Part shown: positions 42,739 to 55,137 of the stretch, piece by piece | Numbering within the stretch: the first letter of the stretch is position 1 | How the letters are laid out: every line of letters begins with the position of its first letter | NCBI RefSeq assembly: GCF_963583255.1 | Contig: NC_084807.1 | Coordinates: forward strand, 17,884,572-17,948,571 | DNA from: Pyrus communis | Lineage: Eukaryota > Streptophyta > Magnoliopsida > Rosales > Rosaceae | DNA length: 64,000 nt | Reading direction: 5' to 3' | Notes under the pieces: model-generated | Databases searched by the model: none | What the model was told of the DNA's origin: nothing | Seen by the model: only the letters and a program-made list of their open reading frames with translations | Translations under genes and position numbers: made by a program

Positions 42739-44957
42739 TGATAGGAGCATATTTAGGCGACTTACTTAGCTTGTTTTCGTGCATTCATATTGTTAATTCA
42801 TAGTTGTTTTAGTAGTTTAAGCCATTTTCGTGTGTTTTTAGGTTCATATGGCTAAGGAAGCAAAAAGATGCATTTTGGAGCATTTTGGAGCAAAATTGGA
42901 CTTGGAATGGATAGCTTATGTTTGGAGCAAAAGGAATGGACGAAATTGAAGGATTCCTAATCCATTGCAGCCACATGCACCCATAATCATTCACACCTTG
43001 CAGCCACATGCATTCACTCTTCATAAATCAGCCACATGCACATTCAATCATTCACACCAAAACCTTGCACATGCAATCCCTTTAATTAATTCAACCTAGC
43101 TGTCATTGCACATGCATTCACTCTTTAACCCACATGCATTTCCACCCACATGCACTCTCATTCTTTAATCCATTCAGCCACAAGACATTATCATTGCACC
43201 ACATTCAGCCATTCCATCTCCCATTTCAGATTGCATTCCAATCATTCCAACCAAATCACATGCACTCCCACCCTTTAAATCACATGCATTCCCTTCATAA
43301 ATCAGCCACATGCACTCATAATCATTCAACCAACCTAGCTGTCATGTTTCCCCTTTCATCATTCCCTCACATTCTTTAATTCAGCCAACACATGCTTACA
43401 CATGCATTTCCAACCCACATGCATCCTTTAATCATTCAAACATGCAGCCACATTCCCTCCTAGCTGTCATGTTCCCCCCATTTCACCTATAAATAAGCAT
43501 GCATTACACCTCAATTCATTCAACACTCTTCCATTTCAGAAATTCATCCATACACACCAACAACATCCCCTTAGAATCCAAAGTGCCGTGCACATTCACC
43601 ACCAGAAATCATCCCATTGCCGTGGCCTCCCCCTTCCATTTTCACCACTCCCTAAGCCATTCACACCATCAAACTATCCTTAGACCTTGTGCTACAACGA
43701 AGAGGAAGAGAAGAGTGCCTAAACGTTCATACAATTCAAGTTTGAGTTGTTGGAATGTTTAGGTGTTTCTTTGATTTCAATGTTTAATTTCAATACTCTT
43801 TGTTTTGTACGAATGAGGAATGGAAGAGAAGAGTGCCTAAACGTTCATACAATTCAAGTTTGAGTTGTTGGAATGTTTAGGTGTTTCTTTGATTCTCTTT
43901 GTTTTGTACGTATGAGGAACTAAACCCCCCTTGGCTAGGGGGGGAATTCGAAATATATGTTTATGCTTGCATTTTGATTTGATTACTTCTAATTGCGTTT
44001 CATAAGTTGTGGATTCAATTTGTTTAACCGTTTGATTGATAACTTATTTATGTATGTTTATTGAGAGTGCACGCTTAATTTTCATGCATGAATATGACGC
44101 TAGAATATAAGTGAGTTTCACCTAATAGTTATGAACTTATATTCACAAGTAGTGGAGGTTGCTTATAAACAATCGCGTTAAACGAATCCTTGGCATAAGT
44201 TTCATGCGTATTCCATAGTTATGAATGCCTCGTCGATGTTTATGATTTCCGTTGAACTTAATGATCCTTGTTGAATGTCTCTATCATGCGTATTCCATAG
44301 TTAGGGACTTTGATTAGGAATAATTTGGTTGTAATGCGTATTCCATTCAATCCAATGAATCTAGGGAAATCTGAAAGTTAATTTAAGCGGATCTAATTAA
44401 CTTGGAGCATTGAGAATTCATGGTTTATTGAAATGCAATTGGAAATCGTTTTATTATGCAAGTGTAACATGTGTGGAGATGAACCCCTTGGCTAGCTTCC
44501 ATTCATTCCATTTCATCAAATTCATATTTACATTCTGCTTTAATTACAATTTGTTCATTTCGTTTAATTTCGTCAAAACTCAATCCCCCTTTACTTTATT
44601 GTCCAATTTAGTTAGAAATTGTCTTAGTTTATGTTTCTAAGTGTTTTGATTCAATTTATTACATAATTTCGTCCAAATTCACCAAAGTGCTCAAAACTGC
44701 CCAGAAAGTGTTTTTAAGGCAGTTTTGAGTGTTTTGGGTGATGTTTGAGTCTTTTGGTTTGTTTTAGTGTTTTAAAGTTTAGTTTTGCATTCTTTGAGTC
44801 TAGTATAGTGTTTTATGTTGTGTTTTTACGTTTTTGAGTCAAATCCAAGTGATTAACAATCCCTCCTAATCCCCGGTCCAGAACGATCCCTACTTACATA
44901 CTTACTACAATTTGACAAAAAGAGGGTTTAATTTGTGTGCGTATAATTCTCGCATCA
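42739..44957 (+). repeat. 3' LTR of Gypsy-like copy 2
   Basis: 2,219 bp, same length as the 5' LTR. Differences I see: ATTGTTATG/ATAGTTATG, ATTTAGTTT/ATTTCGTTT, TTTAAGTTG/TTTATGTTG and AAAATAGGG/AAAAGAGGG. It carries the same RY cluster, TATA box (43488) and 118-bp duplication. Confidence 0.93.
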
Positions 44958-44962
44958 AATAC

Positions 44963-45322
44963 TGCCACATCCCGGGCTCGACTCCACTGTAGCACGATAT
45001 TGTCCGTTTTGGGCCCCGACCACGCCCTCACGGTTTTATTTCTGAGAACTCACACAAGAACTTCTCAGTGGGTCACCCATCATGGGATTACTCTCATGTG
45101 AACTCGCTTAACTTCGGAGTTCCTACGGAACCCGAAGCCAGTGAGCTCCCAAAAGGCCTCGTGCTAGGTAGAGATGGGAATATACATACAAGGCATAGAG
45201 GATCCACTCCCCTGGGCGATGTGAATCCACCCCCCTTAGGGGCCCAACGTGCTCGTCGGCAAACCTTCGGCCAGGGATTGGCTCTGATACCAAATTGTCA
45301 CATCCCAACCTGGGATGTGACA
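44963..45322 (-). mobile_element. Cassandra TRIM element, minus orientation, with collapsed 5' LTR
   Basis: The sequence from TGCCACATCCCGGG to GGGATGTGACA matches, from memory, the Cassandra terminal-repeat retrotransposon, whose LTR carries a 5S rRNA-like pol III promoter. On the minus strand it has AAGTTAAGCGAG (A-box, 45103-45114) and GATGGGTGACC (C-box, 45071-45081). A primer site TGGTATCAGAGCC (45280-45292 reversed) shows the orientation. The LTR beyond the primer site is only 27 bp (45296-45322). The 5 bp on the right are ATTAC (45323-45327). On the left AATAC (44958-44962) is shared with the Gypsy-like element. No coding capacity, as usual for TRIMs. Confidence 0.8.
45068..45160 (-). 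promoter_or_regulatory. 5S rRNA-like internal pol III promoter in Cassandra LTR
   Basis: On the minus strand the segment TGGCTTCGGGTTCC...GGAACTCCGAAGTTAAGCGAG, then GAGAGTAATCCCATGATGGG and TGACCCACTGAGAAGTT resembles the second half of plant 5S rRNA. A-box and C-box are intact in form. It is not a 5S gene, because the 5' half of 5S is absent. Confidence 0.65.
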
Positions 45323-45860
45323 ATTACTCAACCAATACTTTTTATACCATGTTTGTCACTGTTATTTCTTTTAAAATTCACTATGAATTCATACTTCTGA
45401 AAATATTTTGTTAAATACTACTAAAGTGCTATAACTTGAACTTTCATCTCAAACCATCAAATTCACTAAAATACTAAGGCAAACATTTTGATATTTTTGT
45501 ACCTTTTTTTGTTAAATAATAAACCAAATTAAAATGTAAACTCAATTTCTCAATACAAGTGTAGTGTTTTTTAAGTATAAATGGGCACTTATTTATATGA
45601 TATATAATAAATTTATCGAAATCTGTCTAGTCCAACTAGGCGCATAGAGTCGGCCACTTGACTAGCTCATAGCGTACCTTGATTAAAATCACCCAATGTT
45701 AGAATTTTGGATCCACTACTATACCACCACTTGAGGGTGGTAAGCAAAAATGCACAAAAAAACTGAAGTTATAACAAAGGAAATGAGAAACACACATCCC
45801 TGTTTAATTATGTCAGTTGTCTCTACTTGATTTATAGAAATAAAAAGTAGTATGTAAAAA
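45323..45860. other. No gene seen
   Basis: A/T-rich spacer after the Cassandra element. No supported feature. Confidence 0.5.
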
Positions 45861-48380
45861 TGACACATCCCTTGTCCACTAGGACTCCGAATCGAGTTGT
45901 GCTAGCCGACACCTGGAAGGTGACGAAGCCATAAAGTGTGGTGATGTGGAATATGTGAATAAATTTAAACCTAAAAGTGCTTAAACACGAGAGTGCACTA
46001 TGAGCAGAAATGAACCCATTTCACACATGACGTCAGAGCATAAATAAAATATAGTAGAGTGGATTGAAAATCATACATTCGAAGGTAATCTCCAATATCA
46101 AGACTTGCCACGAATCCTCGTCGATATGAAAACTCTGCTACTGAAACCTGGAAGGATAGAAAAAGAATAAGAGTGAGTGGGCCTAAATATAAAGCTTTAA
46201 TAAAGACCTTCTAAACAATATAACCCCTCGAGGTACTACCTGTATAGTTTCTAAGAAATCATACTACATATAAGTATGAAGTCAACATTAAATCCCAGAA
46301 TAATCCAAAATCACTACAAATAGGCAACAACATAATAAAATCAGGTACTCATCAATCTATGATAACCCACGAGTCGGAGTTGCCTAACGCAACATGTACG
46401 ACTCATAAATCAATCTATGATAACACATGAGTCAGAGTTGCCTATCATTGCAACTTGTACGACAGTGTTGGAGTTTCCTATCATTGCAACCTGTACGACA
46501 ATGTTGGAGTTGCCTATCATTGCAACCTGCACGACAGTGTCAGAGTTGCATAAAACAAAAATATAGTCATGCCATCAATCAATCATTTCGAATAACACCA
46601 TAAACTCACCTGAACTTACCTACGTGTCCCGCATTCACCTTAACACTTCAAAGTATTCACAACAATTATATGTAGGTAATATGCATATGGATATGCCATA
46701 ATGCAATCTAAAACTCAACCATATCATAGTATTTTAGATTATATAAATATCTATATGACATGGCATGAAATGCATAAATCAATTTAAAAGCGTTTATGGA
46801 ATTATCAATCATATATATATATATATATACACGATAAAAAGGGAAGGACCCACTCACCTGAGGTCCGCGCTCCGATTCCCTAGCACGAATATTGAGACAT
46901 CACGAACAATCTTCACCTAGAACAATTATTTAGTCATGTCTCAGAACTCTTATCAATAGAACACGTAACTTACATAAAACACATCCCAATGACGTTCTAG
47001 AATGATTTGACACCCATTGACCAAAAGTTAACCATCGGTGAAAAATCAACGGTAGGGTCCACAACCTTATGTAGCTCAATCCGGAAGATCTGCATCTCGG
47101 ATTTCTGTTTTGTAACTTCTAAAGATCCACATTGTGCTTCTAAAACATCATACTAAAGTTTCATTACGATCCAACGGTTAGATCTCCGCCAATTGCCAAT
47201 TCAAATGGCAAACATTTATTTTACAAACTTACAAATCTAATTCGGGAAGATCCGTACGTCAGATTTCCAATCCATAAGTTTTTAATATCCTCAAATATTA
47301 CGTACTATATTGTATTAAAGTTTGGTGATGATCCAACGGTCGGATCGTCAATTCACATAATGTTCAAGTAGCGATCTTTATCAAAACTATGTTCAAACGA
47401 TGAGATTTCATCAATTGAACTTCACCTATGGAATTGAGGTGTCAAACTTAGCTTAGAAAGGTCAAGGGATGACTCGGCTTACGCGCCGCTGTCACGCTCT
47501 GCTGCACACAGCGGTCGGCCGCCCCAATTCGTCGGAAAATTCAACTATCTCCAAAAATTCTTAAATTTTATAGAAATGAAGATCTCAAAGAGTAGAGCAA
47601 GTTTTATACCTGTTGTCAAGTCCAATTTGGCCGGGAAAGGCTCCAATTTCACTCAAACCCACCGGAACCCTAAAATGGGTGAACTTCGATTCTCCTACCT
47701 TGGTGTTCCAATCTCTACTAGTGGTTGGGTCATGTTCTTGAATCCAAGGGGAGTTGATTAAGGTTAATGGTGGGTCGTGAAACTCACCAGATTAGAGGAA
47801 TCACCGTCGAGAACCTTTGGGTTCTCCGGTGAAGTTCTACCCGGTTTAGGCCTTAAAACCCTTTGATTTTTGGTGCAAATGGTAGAGGAGAGGTTGTGGA
47901 AGAGGTTGCAGGTGATGGATGGGTGTAGTTGGCCTGAAAAAATGGTGGAGATTGGCCGAAAACAACTTGGGTCACCGGCGAGTTGTGGTGTGCACGGTTT
48001 GAAGAAATGGGGAAAGGATGTTTCTCTCTCTCTCTCTCTCCTTTGATTGGTTGCTTCTCTTCTCCTATTTTTCTGATTGGTCCTTAACCTTTTATCTGAT
48101 TGGTCAGTCTTCTCACAAGGTGGGAGTTTAACACTTTATAAACTAAAATATAAATAACCACTTTCAAACGTCCGTAACTATACTGTTATAATCCGGACTC
48201 ACAAACGACTTCGCCTATGTGTTCGTACCAACGAGTACTACACAAATGCGCTAAAGGAATAAGTCATACGTTTCTCTAGACGATGCTCCACGGAAGTCAA
48301 AGTCTGTGCCTCTAGGGGCATTTTCATCAATTCCTCGATTAAATTAAATAAAAATGTAAATTTAGGGACGGGTTGTCACA
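45861..48380 (-). mobile_element. Probable solo LTR of a Gypsy element
   Basis: 2,520 bp. On the minus strand it starts TGTGACAACCCGTCCC, a start I associate with Tekay/Del-type chromoviral LTRs, and ends GGGATGTGTCA. Both flanks are AAAAA (45856-45860 and 48381-48385), which fits a 5-bp duplication but is low complexity. There is no internal domain. It contains a tandem repeat (46372-46555), an (AT)n run at about 46811-46828 and a (TC)n run at about 48019-48042. A short GC-rich stretch (47480-47530) and open frames at 47576-47760 do not look like a gene. Confidence 0.5.
46372..46555 (+). repeat. Tandem repeat with units of about 62 and 37 bp
   Basis: The unit GGAGTTGCCTATCATTGCAA followed by CCTGTACGACAATGTT occurs about three times at about 37-bp spacing, preceded by two longer relatives with ATCAATCTATGATAAC. 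Confidence 0.8.
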
Positions 48381-48385
48381 AAAAA

Positions 48386-50693
48386 ACTAAAAATGTTGTG
48401 AAAATAACCTCTACTCATGAAACTGCCCAACTCAACTCACCTAAAAAGGTTTTGGGTGGGTTGGTTTGTCCATTTTCTTGTATAGCAACAGATTTGGAAA
48501 ACTTCGACCCAAACTTATTGGATTATCCAATAGATTAAAGTACCATCCAACCAACTCATTGATGCCCACTCCTACAGGATCGTTTATTAATCCGTAATTA
48601 GAATAAAAGGAATTGAATTGAGGAGGAGTTGGAATGATGAGGAGTTATAATTGGGTTCCTATAGAAATAGTTTACTAAAGTATTCTGGAAATCGGAGAAT
48701 GAATGATAATGTTTTCAAGTAAGTTGGTTACCAGTATACCTGAATCAGAATAAATAAATTAAAAAAAAACTAATATGATTACTATTTGATGTGGGAGTTT
48801 AGACCATCTCCAACCATTTAAAATCTAAAAATTTTTACCCAAAAAATTTAGGTTTTAATCTAAAACAGCTTTTTTGCACCAACCTTTTTGATTAAATTTT
48901 TAGCCCAAGATTACTAAGGAATTAATTTAAGATATTTTTTTCTTCTTAAAAATAACTTTAAAAAAAAATTATGTAGACTATCATAATTTAATTTTATGAA
49001 CATTTTAACTTGAAAATATTTGGATTTAGATAAATATTGAAAAACTAATAAACCGACACCATGAAACTTGTAGAACACTACAAAAGAATACGAAACACGT
49101 GAAAGAAAAAAAAATCTTAATTATTTTAGCCGTATCATTTAAATTTGAACCATTAAATTTTTTTTTTTTACCGTTGAATTTGGTCATATTAGATTTTAAC
49201 CGCTAGATTCAATGAATTTATAAATATAAAACTAAAAAAAAAAACACATGTATGGTGGCTAGCCCACTAACCAGAAGGAGAATTTTGGCCTAAATTTGCC
49301 CCAGAAAAGAGTTTGGGGTTAAAACTCATATTTGGTCCAAGAGTTGGAACAAGTTAAGGTAGGTTTAAAACCTAAAATTTGAGTTTTACTCCAAGAATTT
49401 AAGTAGCCGAATTCTCTATTTTGAGGATTCAATTTCCGGAGTGTAGGGAGTTTGATTCCCTATTTTAAGTGGGTCTCACGTATATTTTCATTTCCAAAAT
49501 GTTAATAAACACTTGAATCGGAGTGCAATTTCCATTCCTTACAATCATGTAAACAAGCCACGGAAATAGCAAATGACATGCGCCAGATTGATTCGTTAAG
49601 CTGGGGCCACCTAATAAGCTCAAATCTCTATCCTCCGTCGCTGAAGGCCTGGGGATTTTGCTGAGTTTGCAAACTTGTGAGTCGTGACGCATCATATAAG
49701 TGGCTAAAATCCAAATATATTAATATCACCACTCATGACTCATTCATCCTTCAACCGTATTTGCAGAAGATAATTACTAGTCAAGACATAAGGAAAAGTT
49801 TTATTCGTATTTTTTAAGAGTGGATTTAGCTTCATAATAGTTTAGTAATAATACGATTTAAATTTATTTTTAGAGAGATCGAATTTAATATTTTCTTACT
49901 TACAAATATAGAGGAATATCACTAAATTGTAGTATTAAGTAGTTTTAATTCACATTTAAAACATTAAACTCCTACTTACCCAAATTCCTTTAAGTACACT
50001 AGCCAGTCGTATAGAAGTACATAGATGTGTATTTGCATCATACTAATATTGCAAATTGTTAATTTCGCTCTTTTGCTTCTTTCTTTTCTTTTCTTTTCTT
50101 ATAATTCTAAGAGAAAATTTGAACATTAGTTTTTCGAATATTGGCCCAGTTAGAGCTTTGGTTCATGACGTAATAATCCGTTAGCATACGGTCAATGAAT
50201 TTGTCACAACATGAAACAATATTCATTTTTGGTCGCTCCATCAAAATTTTCAATTCAATTCAATATCTATCTGATCATTGGGTATCATATTATATAATCT
50301 ATGTTTGAAATTTAGATTTTGAGGCAACTAATATTAATGTTGACCATGATATACCAGTTGGTGGGTTTTGAATATAATCTATGTTTGGAAAATTAATTGG
50401 AACTTAACGAATATGACATTTCAATAAGTTATGTACTTATTTGAAATGTTTAAAAATGTTGAGACCAATTTAAACTGACACGAAAAAATTGAACAATTTT
50501 AAGTACTTAATCCAAAAGATTAACGTAGTCACTTTAAAAAGAATATTATTCTATGTTATTAAAAATTCAACACCCATGCTCAAAGATTTTGAATTCATGA
50601 ACCGACCGATACAATTATCTCAAATTTAGAAAATTTATTTATTAAGAAAAAAAAAACCTCTTTAAATGGGTTCGTAAGGGTAAAATTGTAATT
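48386..50693. other. Intergenic DNA, no gene seen
   Basis: A/T-rich with scattered short open frames. GACCATCTCCAACCATTTAAAAT at about 48804 is typical of the start of plant MITEs, but I could not find its matching end. Around 49810-49930 there is a common dispersed-repeat motif (CTTACTTACAAATAT) that also appears near 62250. Confidence 0.45.
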
Positions 50694-50702
50694 TAACTGT
50701 AA
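50694..50702 (+). repeat. 9-bp target-site duplication of MULE-like element 2
   Basis: TAACTGTAA here and TAACTTTAA at 51908-51916, eight of nine matching. Confidence 0.65.
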
Positions 50703-51907
50703 GGGTAAATGACAAAAAATTACCTCAACTATTGGTCTGAAGACACTTTCATACCTCATCTTTTAAAAATGATAATGTCATATCTCATCGTACAAATTTG
50801 TGCCAATGTTAAATCTCCATCAGTTTTTCTGTTAAATGCTGACGTGGCCAGAGAAGGGATCCACTCACCAATCCAACTGGATTAAAAAATAATAAAATAT
50901 ATTTTTAATAATTAAATATTCAAAAATTAAAAAACTAAACAAATAAAAAATGTATAGGGATGCGGGCCTTCCTTTCTTCCATCCGCACCAACCCTTCTAT
51001 CTCTCTTCTCTTTATCTTCTCTCGCATCTCTCTCCCACTCTAACTCCCTCTTCTCTCTGCAACCACCGGCGTCAAGGAGGAGAGCAGCGAAGAGAGGGAG
51101 GAGAAGAAGGGTCTGAAGGCGAAGAGAGCAAAGGTGGGAAGAAGATGAGGTTTTTGACGGCCGATAGGATAAGGAAATTTAGAGGTTGAGAGGAGGAGAG
51201 AGGTCAGAGGAGGGACTGGGTGGAGAGAAGGTAGGAGGGTGATGGGTGTGTAGGAGGGGAAGGGGATCTGGGTGTGGGTTTGGTATTTTTGTTTTGGTGT
51301 GGGATTTGATTGTGGGTTTGGTTTTTTTGGTTTCTTCAGTAGGGGTGGTGAAGATGGAGAAAGAGAGGCGGCGGTGGGGTGGTGAAGGAAGGTTGGGTTT
51401 GGAGGGACTAGGGGAGGGATGGGTCGGTTGGGAGGTGGTGGTGAGGGAAGGACGAGTGCGAGTGGGGAGAGGGACGGAGGAGGGAAACTGCATCCCAGAG
51501 AGAGGAGAGAGAGAAGAGAGAGAGAGGGTGGTGGAGAAATGTTGGGGGGACGGGGAAGGGTATGGTGGTTGTCGAAGAGAAGAAGAAAAAAGGTTGGTGC
51601 GGGTGGAAGGGAAGGCGAGATCCCTTAGGCCATTTTTTATTTTTTTTTAGTTTTTTAATTTTTGAATATGTAATTATTAAAAATATATTTAATTTTTTTT
51701 AATCCAGTTGGATTAGTGAGTGGGTCCCGTCTCTGGCTACATCAGCATTTAACATAAAAAGTAACATAAAAAGTAAAAGAAAAACTGACGGAAGTCTAAC
51801 ATTGGCACAAATTTGTAAGATGAGGTATGACATTGTCATTTTTAAAAGACGAGGTATGAAAGTGTCGTCAAATCAATAGTTGAGGTAATTTTTTTTGTAA
51901 TTTACCC
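50703..51907. mobile_element. MULE-like element 2, non-autonomous
   Basis: 1,205 bp, with TIRs of about 240 bp (GGGTAAATGACAAAAAATTAC at left, GTAATTTACCC at right). Shared blocks with element 1 include ACACTTTCATACCTCATC, CAAATTTGTGCCAATGTTAA and GCTGACGTGGC. The interior (50950-51640) is C/T-rich, then strongly G/A-rich (GGTGGGGAGGG type). Open frames there (for example 51246-51650) are compositional and have no motif. The right end lies about 200 bp upstream of the first KEA exon. Confidence 0.72.
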
Positions 51908-51916
51908 TAACTTTAA

Positions 51917-52718
51917 ATATTGACAAATTTAACCATTATTTATTATTTTTTAGCGAGAATGTGGTGGTTGTGCGTGTGTGCATACATGGAGACAAAACGA
52001 AGTTGTATTTTCCTCATAGGAAAAAACAAATGTATTTGTTTGATTATTTATTTATTTTTATTTCGTTGCGAGGACGGAGGAGGCGTTTTTACATTTCCGA
52101 CCTTCCAAAGAGAGAAGAGGCAGTTAGACTACTGGACTGGAAGCTGGGTTTCCATTTCCTTCTCCAGAGCAGACTGAGCGAGCCGAACCAGTACCAAAAC
52201 GACGTCGTCGATTGCTTCTCGCACTTCTCAGTTCCGCCATTTTCCTCTCGAACTCCGCCTTTGGATTTCCCAGCTGTTTCCTCCAATCCGGCTCTTCGTA
52301 ATAGGTAAGTCCGCCGCATGCACGCACGCACTTGCATACGTACACATCTATGTAATACGGTTGGCTGCGTCTGTCTGTAGTTATTGGAACTAATTCGTGT
52401 TCCGATTATTCTGTGTGTAAGTGTATTTGTGTGATTAGGTACGTGTGGATTTGTTTGGGATTTTGTGAATGTGAAGGAACTGGCGTGTGTGTGAACTTAT
52501 GCATGTTGTGCGAGTTTACGGATTTTTGGTGGTTTTAGGGTTTAGAGCTATTCATTTTTATGAATTTATGAGTTGATTTGATGTTATTTTATTCATAGTA
52601 GATTGGATTTGTTTGGCCAGGTGTTCGTCGAAAAATCGAGTGAGGAATGAGAGTGTCAATGTGATGCTGATTGCGGTTATAGGCGTTTGACTGTGGTTTT
52701 TTAGGCTGCTGTTCGAAT
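51917..52718 (+). promoter_or_regulatory. Promoter and 5' UTR with a leader intron of the KEA gene
   Basis: A GC-richer segment (about 52060-52304) is followed by a strong donor ATAG/GTAAGT (52305) and an acceptor TTTTTTAG before 52705. The ATG is at 52719, so the leader contains an intron of 400 bp. The transcription start was not located. CGAGCCGAAC and AACGACGTCGTCG (around 52175-52210) are in the probable 5' UTR exon. Confidence 0.6.
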
Positions 52719-55106
52719 ATGGATTTTGCGTGTAGTTTTCGGCAGCCAAATGTGTTATATGGCAGTGAAGGGGCTAGTTATAAGAGGTTGAATTGCCTTA
52801 GTAGTTCACCGATTATCTTTGGGAGTAAAGATGTTAGTTGTAACTTTCTGGGTAATTCGAGGATTGTTGTGAAAGCATGTTCAGGTAAGAAGTTGAAGAG
52901 AACTGTCTGTGTAAGTGGTTGTAGGATTTCACGTTTGACCTATAGAGAAAAAGCTGACGATCGTTTGTGGAATTTGAATCCAAAAGTGCCTTTATCTTGT
53001 AACTTTGGTAGTGTTTTCAAAGGGTCAAGAACAGTTTGGTGGTCGCGGTGTCAGAGTAATGACTCATTAGAGTATGTTAATGGAAATGGTCAGAATGTGG
53101 AATACCCAGAAGGTCATGATGAGAGCTCAGGAGTTGGGTCTGTTCATGATGCCGAGTTGAGTGATTCCAGAGAAGAGGATGGATATGAAGAACAAAAAGA
53201 AGAACCAGAGGCACCTACATTGGATGAATTGAAGGAATTGCTGCAAAATGCCATGAAAGAACTTGAAGCTGCACGACTTAATAGTGCCATGTTTGAAGAA
53301 AAGGCTCAGAGAATATCAGAAGCTGCGATATGCCTACAGGATGGAGCAGCAAATGCTTGGAATAATGTTAACTCAGCCCTTGATAGTGTCCAAGAGATTG
53401 TTCATGAAGAGACTATTGCCAAAGAAGGTGTTCAGAAAGCAAAAATAGCACTTTCATTAGCAGAGGCAAGGCTTCAGGTGGCAGTAGAATCTTTACAGGT
53501 TGCAAAAAGAGAGACCAATTCTTCTGAAATTTCACAAGAGAATGATGGGGAATATGATTTCAAAGAAGAAGAAAAAGCACTTTTGGTTGCCCAGGAAGAT
53601 ATTAAGGAATGCCAGGTGAATTTGGCCAACTGTGAGGCAGAGCTAATGCACTTGCATAGTAAAAAAGAGGAGTTGCAGAAGGAAGTGGACTGGTTGAATG
53701 AGGTTGCAGAGAAAGCACAGCTCAGTGCTTTGAAAGCAGAAGAGGATGTAACCAACATAATGCTTTTAGCAGAGCAAGCTGTTGCTTTTGAACTTGAAGC
53801 TGCAAAGCATGTCAACGATGCAGAAATTGCATTACAAAGAGTAGTCAAATCTATCTCCAACTCAATTGTTGACACCACAGAAAACAACCAAGGACAGGTG
53901 TTGAGTGATGATAATGCTGCTCTTGAGGAAGAGGAGATGGTAGTCCTAGGAAGTTCTGCTGATATCATTGTTGAAAGGGACAGAGATGTGGTAATTGATG
54001 GTGATTTGTTGGCTGTCAAGCCTTTGGCAGACAGCCCTTCTGACAAAATCAGCCGGAGTTTTGAAGACGCAAATGAATTTGTTGATTTGAATGATCATGA
54101 GAATGGAAAGTTAAGTCTGGATTCTCTAAAAGATGCTGATGTAGAAGCTGAAAAGTCAAAGAATGTGGTTCAAGCCAAAAAGCAGGAAACTCAGAAGGAC
54201 TTGAGTAGGGAGAGTTCACCATTAAATTCTCCAAAGACATTATCGAAGAAATCTTCTCGTTTCTTTTCTGCATCTTTCTTCTCTTCTGCAGATGGGACTC
54301 CGACACCAGTTTTCCAAGGTCTGATGGAGTATGTAAGGAAGCAATGGTCAATGCTGGTTGTTGGGATGTTCCTATTTGCAGTAGGGTATGTAGTGTTTTT
54401 TCTACTTGTTATTTCGTTTATTACTTTGCCTTGTTTTCCCCTCTTCAAAAGGGTTTTCTTTTAAAAAAAATCCTGCTCTTGTAATGGTTATACGGGGTGT
54501 GACGTGTGAGCCTTGTCTTGCTTTGACCTCAAGATGTTGAAATTGATCACAGGCTCACGTTTTATGCTAATCGAGTGGAAAGGGCCACACAACTGTTACA
54601 ACAGCCAGACGTCATCACCACTAGTATTGAAGAAGTTTCCTCAACTGCGAAACCTCTAGTTCGAGAATTACAGAAACTCCCTAGAAGAATTAAAAAACTA
54701 ATTGATATGATTCCTCATCAAGAGGTGTGTTGCCTAACAAAATTTTTATTTTGGTCTAACGTCTATCATAATTTCAACTTTCTGATCCGTTCCATCTTTT
54801 TCTCAGGTGAATGAGGAGGAAGCTTCTCTTTTTGACATGTTATGGTTATTGTTAGCAAGTGTGATATTTGTGCCTGTATTTCAAAGAATTCCTGGAGGTA
54901 ACTGAATCTCTATAGCTTTAATTTCTATTTCACACTTGTTGGGTTTTTTGTCATTTCAAATATAGGCGAGTAGTATTTTCTAGTTGGTTTTGGTTATAGA
55001 ATTGAATTACTTTTTAAGCTTTAGAATATAAACCATAAAGTTCGGAGTTCCACCAACCAAACACTGAACTTTTAATGTGTGGATTAGCTATATGCCTTTC
55101 TACTGG

Positions 55107-55137
<31 letters not shown>

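Larger units (their letters stand above)
35428..44957 (+). mobile_element. Young non-autonomous Gypsy-like LTR element (copy 2)
   Basis: Length is 9,530 bp. The LTRs are 2,219 bp each (35428-37646 and 42739-44957) with TGAT...ATCA ends and about four differences by eye. A tRNA-Asp primer site is at 37652 and a purine tract directly precedes the 3' LTR. The 5-bp flanks are ATTAC and AATAC (one mismatch). Internally there is a shortened gag/pol-like ORF, an opposite-strand ORF, then about 3 kb without coding. No reverse transcriptase, RNase H or integrase is visible, so it depends on another element. The primer site and gag style suggest an Athila/Tat-like helper. Confidence 0.9.

Noticed and set aside
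45068..45160. 5S rRNA gene
   Set aside because: Only the promoter-containing second half is similar, and it is flanked by Cassandra LTR sequence and a primer site.
51179..51650. Pro/Ser-rich and Gly/Arg-rich ORFs
   Set aside because: Shadow frames of strongly strand-biased sequence inside MULE-like element 2.
53474..54046. 190-codon Ser/Ala-rich minus-strand ORF
   Set aside because: Antisense shadow of the coiled-coil exon of the KEA gene.
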